From: Lachnospiraceae bacterium
GTDB lineage: Bacteria > Bacillota > Clostridia > Lachnospirales > Lachnospiraceae
DNA: 64,000 bases
Assembly (NCBI GenBank): GCA_021202335.1
Contig: JAJQDE010000053.1
Location: 1-64,000 of the forward strand
Reading direction: 5' to 3'
Part shown: one piece after another, positions 36,080 to 46,000 of the stretch
How positions within the stretch are numbered: the first letter of the stretch is position 1
Layout: each line of letters starts with the position of its first letter
The notes under the pieces: model-generated
Database searches by the model: none
What the model was told of the DNA's origin: nothing
Seen by the model: only the letters and a program-made list of their open reading frames with translations
Translations under genes and position numbers: made by a program

Positions 36080-39000
36080 TTAAGCCGATTTAAAGCCTCT
36101 CTTTCTACGCTCGTCACTTGTAGCAAACAGGATTACCGAAAGGCATGCCATACCGATTGCAAGGAACCACTTAGGATGGATAGGGTCGCCCGTTGAAGGC
36201 GTTGAATCCAATGTCTGCCCTGCCGTAAGATTGCTTGTGTCCACATAAATCACATACGGTGAAAAATGCGGCGGTACAAAGGAAATACATGCAATTCCGT
36301 CAATCGTCGTAAATTTCGGCGTAACCTGCTGCAGATTTCCGTTATCGCAGGCTGCCACCCTCGCATTTCCTCCATATTGGATAAGCACATCCGGTATCGG
36401 CATCGTCACCGTAATGTTAAGCCCGTAGCTGTCCGTAATCTTATTCTGCCCTGTCGAGTCATACAGTGATATATCCATCGGGAAGTATACAAGATTATCC
36501 AAGCTGCCGTAATAGTTTATCAGCGACTCCTCCACTGCAGCCGTAGCTTCCTCCGACTCCGTTATACGCACTATGAAATTATCCGTAGAGCCGTCAACCG
36601 TAACCGACGCCACATCCTTATTTGATATACCGTTCTTTGTGATGTAGATTTTGCTGCCGCCATTATCCGCCGTATCAGACGAGCCTGACACCGTGCCCGT
36701 AGTCGTCGTTGTCGTAGTCGATGAGCTGCTGCTCGGAGTGCTTGAAACCGTCGTTGTGCTGCTTCCCGTCCTCCTTGACGATGAGCTGTCGTCGTCATCG
36801 TCGTCATCATCGTCATCGTCGTCGTCAGACCTTGTCTTATAATTTGCGGTCACGGTCACGTCAGACGCCGGCATTACAATCGTGGTGGTCGCTGACGTTG
36901 CGCTCGCAAAGCCCAGGCTCGAATAATTACTCGTCCACTTGTTAAATACTCTGCTCGACGACTCCGGCGCATACGCGGAAATCGTGACGGTTTCGCCCGC
37001 CTCATAATCGCCCGAACCGCTTCCGTAATTTACCGTAAGCGTGTATGTGTCCTCATCGTCGTCGTCATCATCGTCATCGTCGTCATCGTCATCATCATCG
37101 TCGTCATCATCTGACAGATTTGCCGTTACCTTTACATCTGCATTCGGCATCACGAAGGTCGTCACATACTGCGTAATGCTCGTTTGGAAATTGCCAACAT
37201 AATTTGACGAGTCGCCCGAAGCCGTACCTTCAACGGACCAGTACATAAAGCTGTCCTCATCGCTTGCGGTAAGGATAATGGTTTCTCCGCCGCTCACCTC
37301 GTCGCCGCTTGTAAGCTGTGTTGAGCCTAAAAGCGCCGTACAGTTCTCAAATTCAAACGTAAAATCCCCTTCCGAAACAACGTTGTCGGGATTTGCGGAA
37401 TAATACGGATAATACAGTCTGTCCTCCGCTATTCCCACAAAAGCCGCATCGCCCGAAGCCGTGCCGGTATATACAGTATCATCGACCTTGCACATCCAAT
37501 ATTCAAACTCAAAGCCGTCCACATCAGGCGCCGATGCAATCTCTCTTGATGAAAGCGAATAGGTTTCACCGTCCGTAACGCTTATCGTAAATGAGGAAAT
37601 CGTCGACAAATCCTTATCGACAAACTCAATATGATAGGTGTTTCCGTAGTCGTTAAAGTGAATCTTATCCCCGTAATTGTTGTAAAGCGTGAGATAAGAA
37701 TGGTACAGATTGCTGAGCGAACCGTCCGACATATACTTCACGCCGGTGATATACACATTCTCCGTGCCGTCCACCGCATCTGCGGTAATAACGCAGTCAC
37801 CCGTAGGTATGATAAGCTCAATGCCATCACAGACATTGATAAGCGACCCCGTATCAATCTGCCTGATTGTAGTCGGGAATGTAATCTTATTCAGATTCGT
37901 GTCGTTCTCAAAGCAGTCCGACGGAATTTCCACTATGCTTGTCGAGCTTAAATCAACGCTTCTGATGTATGTATTGTTTGAAAACGCTCCCGCTGCAATA
38001 GTAGTCACATTTTCCAAAATCTCATCCGCCGAAATGGAGTCGGAAAGATAATTTCCGCCCTGCCCGCGTCCCTCAAGCAGCTCCATTATTTCATAGTTAG
38101 TGTTGGTATCATCCCCCGTATTTTCATACAGAAGCATGTTTGAGAACACGTATTTTGTGTTATCTCCCAAGTCAACATCATATGTGCTCTTGCAGTCCCT
38201 GAACGGAAGCGCGCCTATTTCCTCAAGCTCTTCGCTGAACGTCGCCGTCAGGAGGTTCTCGCAGCTGTCAAAGGCATATGCCGGCAGGCTTGCAACCGTA
38301 GGCATTGACACATTTGTCAGATAATCGTTTCCGCTGTTGTAATTCTCCTCATAATCGTGCCCGTCATAGGTTTTTCCGATTAAACCGCTTCCATCGCCCG
38401 AAGCCGCATATGAAGCATATAATGAGCTTGATATGAGCACGCCGTCCTCGTTAAAAAATCCGCTGAAAAGACCGCCGATTGCGACATTCTCATCTCCATA
38501 ATCAGCCGTGTAGTCGGAATCCGTCACATACGCATCCTCCGAATACAGCTTTGTGATGTCAAGCCCGCCCGATGTGTTCCTGATATCGCTTATAAGCTCT
38601 GTCGCCACATACATCTCGGCAGTGCCGCTTATGTTGCTCTCGGTAAATATATACTGGTTCTTTACGTAAAACTCATCGTACTTGTTTGATTTGTATTGGA
38701 AAAATGAAGCCGAGTCAATGCTGTCAATTCCCTTCGGAAGCTCAATGTTTAATGCCGCCTCCACGATGTCGGTTTCCGTAAAGCCGTTTTCCGAATTTTC
38801 AAAATAATATTCCTCAAACGCCTCCTGTATGCTGTACGAATCGCCGTAAAGCTCCTTGATGTACTCGCTGTTGATCAAATCTATTTCATCGTAATGCGGG
38901 TAATCCACCAGCGTGGCAAGCCCGTCGCTCTCATTCCGGATTACTGTCAGATTAAGCGGTTCATCCGATTTATAGCAGATATGCGCTCCGGTAGACGTCA

Positions 39001-41644
39001 TGCTTTTGCTTGTTGAGCCCATCGCAAGCTCAAAGGGCGCATAGCCGCTGTGTATCGCGCCGTGGAAGGTAAGGTATTCCGACTGCGTGTTAAAGGCGTT
39101 GTCGCCGATTGTAAGGTTTTCCTCCCAATATTCATCGTCGTCGCCCAAATATTCAATCCCCTTGCCGATCTGGCTGAACACAACGTTCTCAAGGCGCGGG
39201 CAGTCCGCAAAAGCGCGCTCCCCGATGGATGTAACCGGGCTTCCGATATACACCCACTCAAGATTTTCGCAGTCCTCAAAGGCGTTGTCGCCAATCGTTT
39301 CGATATAGCCGTCCTCTATGGTAAGCTTATAAACCTTTTCCTTTACGCCATCGTCAAAGCAGTCCTCTCCGATTGCTATAATCTTATATCCGCCGACCTC
39401 GTTTGGAATTGTGATTGCAATTCTTTGGCTCAGCGTGTTTATATAGGTATTGACCGCATAGCTTGAAAGCATGGCAGTATCGCTGCTCAAAATATCTATC
39501 GTCGCCACATAATGCCCGCCGTTATAGCCAAGCTCTATATGCTCATTGCCGTCGCTGTCCGTATACTTATATGGAACAGGCGCGTATTCATTGTCCACAA
39601 GATAGCCTAAAATACCCGTCCATGACGATATTCTGGGCTTTGCCGTGTTCCCCGCCACATCCTCTGCGGGACCCTCCACCATGAAATCCTCATTTCTCAC
39701 GTCGGAGAAAAGCTGCGTATCGTAAATCGCCTTCGTGGTTGAATTGTAGCTGTCATATGAAGCGTTTGCCGTTTCAAAGACCGCTCCGCCAAGGTTGTAG
39801 CCGCCCCTGAGCGTATTTGCCGGGATTGTGTCGCTCAGCTTCGATGTAAACGTCACCGAACTAAGGCTCGCCCTGCCCGCCAATATGTAATCATAGCCGA
39901 GCGAATCCGTTCCATAGTCTATCGCCGTATTTCCCTCCGGGAAGGTAAAGCTAAGCGACGCCTCGCCCACCTCGGCATAGTATCTTGAGATTGCAAACGC
40001 TCCCTTTGCAATCTGATATTCCTTTTCCGTATCGCCAAACGTAATCGAGCCTAAAGACTTGCAGTTGTAAAACGCATACGCGCCGATTATCACATCGCTG
40101 TTTCCGCCCTCCGCAAAGGTAACAGACGAAAGCGAATGATTTTCCGCAAAGCAGCCTGCCATCACGTCCGTTGCTGATGCCGGGATTGTTACGCTTTTAA
40201 GCTTTGTGTTGTAAAACGCCTTTACGCCCATCTTTAATGCCGCTGCCGCAGACGAGGTGTCCGTAAAGGTAAGGGTATTTAAGGTAGAATCCGCAAACGC
40301 CTCATCGCCTATGAGAGTGCAAGCCGTCGTATCAATTGTTGCACTCGAAAGATTTTGGCAGTTGTAGAATGCGTCAGCTCCTATAAATTCCAAGGTTGCA
40401 GGAGTTTCCACGCTCGCAACCGAGGTTCCCGAAAACGCCTCCTGCATGATGCCGACCATCGTCGTCATGCCGACGGAAAGATAACCGTCGCCCGTATACT
40501 GCCCGCTTGCCGCAGAAAGCCCTGACTCAAGCGCCGCCAAATATACCGTGTCGCTGCCGTAGCTTCCCTTTACAAGCTCGTAATTCTTCATATTTAAGCT
40601 GTTGCTTATTCCATAGCACTGACAGATAATATAGTCAAACACATCGTACAGACCATTTCCCGAATCGTCGGAAAACGAGCCTGACGACAGGGTAAAGCCC
40701 GCCGCCTCGCTGTACAGGCTGCTGCTGTTGTTTAGAAAACTGTTCCACAGGCTTACCTGCGCTGATGTAAGCTCCGGATAAACAGTTGCGCCATCCGTGT
40801 CTGTCGTTGTACCCGCATTGACTGTATTGTAAATTTCAATCAGCTCGTCGATATCATCATTATAATCAGCCAAATCGCCGTCTATGTAATCCTCAATCGC
40901 GTCGCTCTCGCAGTTTTCCATAAGCTCCGCGGAATCTATGGTGCTGACAAGCCTGTTGTCATAGCCCTGCGAATTATCGGTAACATTGCTGCTTTGCACA
41001 TTATCCGCAAGCGAGATTGTGGTTCCCTTATATGTTTCCGCAAGCTTGTATATCGTGCCGATTGACGACAGGTTTTGAACCGTTTGGCTGCTGTCCGTTG
41101 ACAGCACATAGGCGGTATTAGTCAAACTAAAAGTATTGCTGTCGCCCTGCTGAAAAGTAACTTCAAGCTCACTGATGCCCAAATCACTTACCAAACTTGA
41201 GTTTGTCACATTGAACATCACATGATTGTAATATTCCGTTGAGTTGATTACGATATTCGTCATATCCGCAATTCCGCTCGCAATCGCGCTGCTGCCGCTG
41301 CTGTTAAGCGCCGCCATATATGCATCCGTGACACTTGTGCCGTCCACCTGCTGAACCGCTATCCAATCATCAGAGTCGGTTGAATATGATGCCGCTTCAT
41401 TTTTTGCAAAATAACTGACATCGTACTCCGATACATCCGCCATATCGCTTTGATAATATTCGGACATATCAAATTCATAGTCAAGATTTAACTGCGCGAT
41501 GGCGCTTTCCGACGCCTGCATGGTGCCCAGATTTTCCACCGGTATCGCCGCGACCACCACAGCCATGACAAGCATGATTGCAGCTACAGTCCGCTTAACT
41601 CTCTTTCTCAGCTTATAGTTCTTTTTCTTTTTGTTTTTTGCCAT
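36080..41644 (-). CDS. Giant LRR surface protein with TPSTGD sortase signal
   Basis: A 1,854-residue protein from ATG at 41644 (GGGGAGAG before it). Signal-anchor KRTVAAIMLVMAVVVAAIPV, then many BspA-type LRR_5 repeats, InlB B-repeat-like beta domains (TLTVNYGSGSGDYEAGETVT) set between runs of 19 and 13 aspartates, a Ser/Thr stalk, and a C-terminal sorting signal: TPSTGD at about 1815-1820, hydrophobic WFLAIGMACLSVILFA, and basic tail RRKRG. It follows the sortase B gene directly, so sortase B very likely anchors it to peptidoglycan. The poly-Asp runs are encoded by GAC/GAT repeats. Confidence 0.9.
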   Translation of the reverse strand: MAKNKKKKNYKLRKRVKRTVAAIMLVMAVVVAAIPVENLGTMQASESAIAQLNLDYEFDMSEYYQSDMADVSEYDVSYFAKNEAASYSTDSDDWIAVQQVDGTSVTDAYMAALNSSGSSAIASGIADMTNIVINSTEYYNHVMFNVTNSSLVSDLGISELEVTFQQGDSNTFSLTNTAYVLSTDSSQTVQNLSSIGTIYKLAETYKGTTISLADNVQSSNVTDNSQGYDNRLVSTIDSAELMENCESDAIEDYIDGDLADYNDDIDELIEIYNTVNAGTTTDTDGATVYPELTSAQVSLWNSFLNNSSSLYSEAAGFTLSSGSFSDDSGNGLYDVFDYIICQCYGISNSLNMKNYELVKGSYGSDTVYLAALESGLSAASGQYTGDGYLSVGMTTMVGIMQEAFSGTSVASVETPATLEFIGADAFYNCQNLSSATIDTTACTLIGDEAFADSTLNTLTFTDTSSAAAALKMGVKAFYNTKLKSVTIPASATDVMAGCFAENHSLSSVTFAEGGNSDVIIGAYAFYNCKSLGSITFGDTEKEYQIAKGAFAISRYYAEVGEASLSFTFPEGNTAIDYGTDSLGYDYILAGRASLSSVTFTSKLSDTIPANTLRGGYNLGGAVFETANASYDSYNSTTKAIYDTQLFSDVRNEDFMVEGPAEDVAGNTAKPRISSWTGILGYLVDNEYAPVPYKYTDSDGNEHIELGYNGGHYVATIDILSSDTAMLSSYAVNTYINTLSQRIAITIPNEVGGYKIIAIGEDCFDDGVKEKVYKLTIEDGYIETIGDNAFEDCENLEWVYIGSPVTSIGERAFADCPRLENVVFSQIGKGIEYLGDDDEYWEENLTIGDNAFNTQSEYLTFHGAIHSGYAPFELAMGSTSKSMTSTGAHICYKSDEPLNLTVIRNESDGLATLVDYPHYDEIDLINSEYIKELYGDSYSIQEAFEEYYFENSENGFTETDIVEAALNIELPKGIDSIDSASFFQYKSNKYDEFYVKNQYIFTESNISGTAEMYVATELISDIRNTSGGLDITKLYSEDAYVTDSDYTADYGDENVAIGGLFSGFFNEDGVLISSSLYASYAASGDGSGLIGKTYDGHDYEENYNSGNDYLTNVSMPTVASLPAYAFDSCENLLTATFSEELEEIGALPFRDCKSTYDVDLGDNTKYVFSNMLLYENTGDDTNTNYEIMELLEGRGQGGNYLSDSISADEILENVTTIAAGAFSNNTYIRSVDLSSTSIVEIPSDCFENDTNLNKITFPTTIRQIDTGSLINVCDGIELIIPTGDCVITADAVDGTENVYITGVKYMSDGSLSNLYHSYLTLYNNYGDKIHFNDYGNTYHIEFVDKDLSTISSFTISVTDGETYSLSSREIASAPDVDGFEFEYWMCKVDDTVYTGTASGDAAFVGIAEDRLYYPYYSANPDNVVSEGDFTFEFENCTALLGSTQLTSGDEVSGGETIILTASDEDSFMYWSVEGTASGDSSNYVGNFQTSITQYVTTFVMPNADVKVTANLSDDDDDDDDDDDDDDDDDDDEDTYTLTVNYGSGSGDYEAGETVTISAYAPESSSRVFNKWTSNYSSLGFASATSATTTIVMPASDVTVTANYKTRSDDDDDDDDDDDDDSSSSRRTGSSTTTVSSTPSSSSSTTTTTTTGTVSGSSDTADNGGSKIYITKNGISNKDVASVTVDGSTDNFIVRITESEEATAAVEESLINYYGSLDNLVYFPMDISLYDSTGQNKITDSYGLNITVTMPIPDVLIQYGGNARVAACDNGNLQQVTPKFTTIDGIACISFVPPHFSPYVIYVDTSNLTAGQTLDSTPSTGDPIHPKWFLAIGMACLSVILFATSDERRKRGFKSA

Positions 41645-41658
41645 GTTGACTCTCCCCA

Positions 41659-42849
41659 TTACTCTATTCTTTTGGCAACCACTACAAACCTTCCCTCTGA
41701 CTCCTGATAGTCGCAGGTAGACAGTGTCAAAAGCTTATCGCCATAGGCTGCCGTTACGCCCGTATCATATAGTGACAATGCCGCCATCTCGTTGATATAG
41801 GAGTTAAACTCCTTCTCCGAGCCTGCATTGATAAATTGGTAATACTTAAAATTCACGTCCTCCTCGGAATATACCTTGGAGCGGAACACAAACATAACCT
41901 GATACTCTCCCTTTTCATATATCGTGTCAAACTGTATGACGGGATGCTCCTCGTAATATTCCTTTTGACTGTATTTGTTCAGCGTCCCGAACATCTTGCC
42001 CGACTTCATGTGATGCCCGTATAAAATGATATTGTCGCAGCCCTTTATCACATCGCATTGATAATCCATAAATATGCAGCCGTTATTATCCTCCTCCTGA
42101 TTGAAATTATGGTTCAGATAATATTCATTATTTACTGTCTGCATAACCGGATAATCAATAACCGTATCGTCAATTTTTATCCAGCCGATAAGCCTTTTAT
42201 TTTTATTATAAATCGCTTCATATTCCGCAAGAATGTCCGGCGTGTCCGAATCATCCGTGTAATGTATCTTTACCTCGCCGGAGGACGTACCTGCCGCTTT
42301 AGCCGCGCCCGCCTTTTTAAGCGCCACAAGCTCCTCAAATTCCCTCGCGCTCTTTGCCGACGCCTGATAATATATCGTAAAATATCCAAACCCGGCTACG
42401 CATAATACGGCGCATACCGCAATTATTATTTTTCTCTTTTGCTCTTTTCTTTTTAATACGCGCAGGATTTCCCGCTGCATATCCTCGTCGCAGTCCTCAA
42501 GGCTGAACCTCTCAGCCGCAGCCCGCGTTTTCTTTGGTTTCCCATGGCGGCTGAACACGTTTTTCAGCTTTTCCTTTCTCAGCCTTTCCGCCTGCGCCTT
42601 CTGCTCCTTCTGGGCTTCAAATTTTTTGTGCAGCTCATATATATTGTCGTCAAATTGTCTGCCGACTATGGACTCAAAGCTGTACTTTCCGTTTTTCAGC
42701 TCCGTATACAGATTTTCAACGTCCTTTGCACTGTTCAGATTTATGTTTTCAGTAATGGAATCGATAAGCGCTTTATCCCTAAGAGCCGCCTGATATTCTT
42801 CAGCAGTCCGGAAACGTCTGCCTTCAATCGTCCATTCCGGTCCCGTCAT
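41659..42849 (-). CDS. Class B sortase with long cytoplasmic N-terminal domain
   Basis: About 396 residues from ATG at 42849, with AAGGAAG six bases before. The C-terminal sortase B domain has the catalytic His in IILYGHHMKSG, the Cys in LSTCDYQESEGRF and the Arg in the same strand. Unlike standard sortase B (about 240 residues), it has some 145 residues before the transmembrane helix (IIIAVCAVLCVAGFGYFTIY): an acidic/aromatic domain with EEYQAALRDKALIDSI, then a basic coiled coil. It precedes the TPSTGD substrate gene, which is the expected target. Confidence 0.93.
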   Translation of the reverse strand: MTGPEWTIEGRRFRTAEEYQAALRDKALIDSITENINLNSAKDVENLYTELKNGKYSFESIVGRQFDDNIYELHKKFEAQKEQKAQAERLRKEKLKNVFSRHGKPKKTRAAAERFSLEDCDEDMQREILRVLKRKEQKRKIIIAVCAVLCVAGFGYFTIYYQASAKSAREFEELVALKKAGAAKAAGTSSGEVKIHYTDDSDTPDILAEYEAIYNKNKRLIGWIKIDDTVIDYPVMQTVNNEYYLNHNFNQEEDNNGCIFMDYQCDVIKGCDNIILYGHHMKSGKMFGTLNKYSQKEYYEEHPVIQFDTIYEKGEYQVMFVFRSKVYSEEDVNFKYYQFINAGSEKEFNSYINEMAALSLYDTGVTAAYGDKLLTLSTCDYQESEGRFVVVAKRIE

Positions 42850-42904
42850 TAATGTCTTCCTTTCCATTGTACTATAAAAATCCCAAGTTTACATATACAT
42901 TTTT

Positions 42905-42932
42905 ATTGTACTAGATTTTTGGTTAATTTCAA
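42905..42932 (-). promoter_or_regulatory. Promoter of the sortase B / LRR operon
   Basis: On the minus strand TTGAAA (42932-42927), 16 bases, TACAAT (42910-42905). The string TAGTACAAT is repeated closer to the gene. Confidence 0.6.
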
Positions 42933-42960
42933 GTGTTTTTTGGAAATATCAAACGCAGCC

Positions 42961-43002
42961 GGAAAAAGCAGCCGTTCCTTTACCGGGTAAAAGAACGGCT
43001 GC
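42961..43002 (-). terminator. Intrinsic terminator of the BIG2/LRR gene
   Basis: GCAGCCGTTCTTTTA pairs with TAAAGGAACGGCTGC around a five-base loop (one mismatch), followed by TTTTT on the minus strand. It starts six bases after the stop codon. Confidence 0.85.
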
Positions 43003-43008
43003 CTCCGG

Positions 43009-46000
43009 CTATTTGACCGTAACCGTCATTTTCATGGTGACAGGCTTTGCGTTATACGCCATATCCGTAAATTTCACCTGATAGGTCACGGTATATTTTC
43101 CCGCCGCAAGGGTCCGCCTTGTGGCGTCTGCAAGCTCCAAGGTCAGATTATTGCCGTCCGACCAGGTAAGCTCAAAATACTTGTTTGCGTCCGTGTCCGC
43201 AAGGGAAATATCCGATATTTCGCCAAAACCGCCCCTGTTATAAATTTTCCAGCTAAGGCTGTTATCGGCTGCCTTATAAATGGTCCCCGACGTTTTTCCC
43301 GCCGCAAGCTTCGGCGTTTTATTCACGGGCTTTACCTTAACACTTGCCGAAACGGTAGTATTGTTGTCATAGCTCAAAAGCATGCGCAGCGTATAGCTTG
43401 CGGTGCTCATCACCGCGCCCTCCACTGCCGTCACTTCTATTTTTCCGTCGTCGTTAAGCTCCGCCGTGAAAATGCCGGCGTTGTCGCCTGTCGTTTCCAC
43501 GTTGCTTAAATTTGCCGTCATGTTTGAGAGCTTCGGCGTGTAAATGACAGATGTTGCGCTTCTGTTAATCAGATTTATGCTTCCCTTTCCGGAGAGCGTC
43601 ACCTTCGGGAGCTTTGAAGCGTCCGCCAGCGTTACCGTAAGGCTTGCCGCCTTAATCTCTATGCCGCTGATGCTTGCGCTCACGTTGAATTTATAGCTTC
43701 CCGCCTTTACGCCCGCAGGCTTATCACCGGCAAGCCCGAGATACAGCGTATTCCCCGCCTGAGAAACCTCAGCCTTAAGATATCCGCTGTCCAAAAGCGC
43801 CTGCGTCTTTGTGTTCGCCGCAGTATATGTCAAAGCCTCAACGTCAATCGTGCTGTTCTTTATCGACACCCCGACCGCGACGCTGCCGTTGTCATCGATA
43901 TTGTGCGCCATGTTCAGCGTTATCTTCTTAGCGTCAAGCAGCGTGGTCAGCTTCTTAACCACTGATATTTTGCCCGAAAGCGTGAGCGACTGCGTCCAAT
44001 TGCTGTCCGAAACAGACAGCTTGTAGCTCTTGCTCTTTTCACCGCTGTAAGTAAGTAAGATGCGCCCCTTGTCATTTCTTTGCGCCGTAACGCCGTCCGT
44101 GAGCGACGACACCGAAGCCGTTTCATCAAGCGCTGTTTCCTTCTTCGTGGACGTATCAATCATATAAGTGGTGATTTCCGCTCCCGTCGAAGCAACTGCA
44201 ATCTCCTGTATCTTGTATGACGGTTTTTTATTCTTTGAGGACACCTGTATTGTTTGTGTCTGTGACTCATATCCGTCATATTCTATCAGCAGCGATACGG
44301 TACAGTAATCCGATTTCTTATTTTTAAACTCACTGAGAGTCGAAGAGCTTAAACCGTCCGCCGTAAACGTAAGCGTCCCTGTTCCGGAGTCCCATGATGA
44401 AAGGTTGAAGCCTGTTTCACGAGCGTTGCTCTGCGTAATATTTGTAATATCGTAATCAGTGCTTACACTGTATTGCGCCGTCGTGTCCGCGTAGAAAAGG
44501 TTCGGCGATACCGTCTGCGTAAGCTTTACGGCAGGCTTGCTCACATCCACCACAAGATTTACGTCATAGGTAAGCGCGTTCCCTCTTCCTCCCCTCTGTG
44601 TCTTTACGGTAAGCTGCGTCGCAACCGTGGTGTTATCAGTATACAAATTTTTATCGTTGATTGTCACATACCACTCACCGCTGCTCTTTACCGCGTTAAA
44701 GTTGGAATTTTCCACGCTTATGCCGGTAATTTCATTTCCCTCCACGGAGTAAATCGGCAGCTTAGCGCCCTGTGTCGCATATTTATTCACGACAATGGTA
44801 TCCGCTTCCAAAATAGGCGAACAGTCGCGCACCTCCACCACAATCTCCGCATAATTTGCGCCGATATCGTCTGCCGTCGCGCGCAGGACAATCGTACCGC
44901 TTCCGTAAATGTAAAGATGAATGGTGCCGTCCGCAGCCTCCTGTATTTTACCAAGCTCCGAATCGTTGATTGTCCAAATAAAGGTTCCCTTGGTCACATC
45001 GACCTCATTATCCTCCGTGCTCGCGGCAACCTTAAATTTTATCCTGTATGACTGGTCTGTCACATTCGCCTCATCCACATACACAACATCCCCGTATGTA
45101 TCATAATCATATACATAGGAAACCGGGTATTGGGACGCAGTCGCCGGCGTTATCTGTATCTGCGTAATATGCTCCGTCACCACAAGCATATAATATTCGT
45201 CCGCGTAAACCTCATCTCCCACGGTAACGCTCACCGTGACATCGCCGTTTGTCACCACATCGACGTCCGCCGCCGTCACGGTAATGCTCCTGTCAGTCGT
45301 TTCGCTTACCGTAAGCGCGCTGCTTATCGACCATTCCACGGATATCGCGCCGTTTATCTTCTCCACAAACGCGTCATTGGATTCCACATAATACCCGTCA
45401 TATGCAATGCTCACGCTGTATTCGCCCTCGTGCCCTGCCGTAATCTGCTCCGGACCCGAAAGTGAAATTCCCGTAATCTGTGTCACCGCCACCGGAATAG
45501 GCGTGGTAAACGACACATATCCGTCCTGCGAATATTTCGCGCTGTACCTTTGCACCGTGGCAGGCGCGTCACTCAGAACCGAAAGCTCCATGTCGGGGCT
45601 TACCCATTCCCAGCCGTTTGGAAGCTCCATATCGCCCAGCCTGGTTCCATCCACATTTGTAAGGCAGTATATAGTGCCGACCTTCTTGCGGAGAGTTTCC
45701 TTCTCCGTGTCGGAAAAGCTTCCCTCTTTAACCGTAACCTTGCAGCTTGCATAAACCCCGCTGTCGTTGCCGACAACCGTAAGCGTCGCCTCGCCCGCGC
45801 TCACTGAGGTTATGGCAATGTTTATACCCGTATCGGTTTCCGTAATGCTGCCCACTGTGAAAACACTCTCGTCAGAGCTTCCCGCCGTAAACTCCTCGCG
45901 TATTTCCAGCGCGTCGTTTCCGTCCTCATGCGGCAGCACTGTCACCTCAACGCTTGTCGTTTTCTTATAACCCTCAATCGTAAGCTCATTCGGGCTGATT

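Noticed and set aside
36571..36945. Open frames over the poly-Asp and poly-Ser region
   Set aside because: They arise from triplet-repeat DNA in alternate frames of the giant LRR gene.
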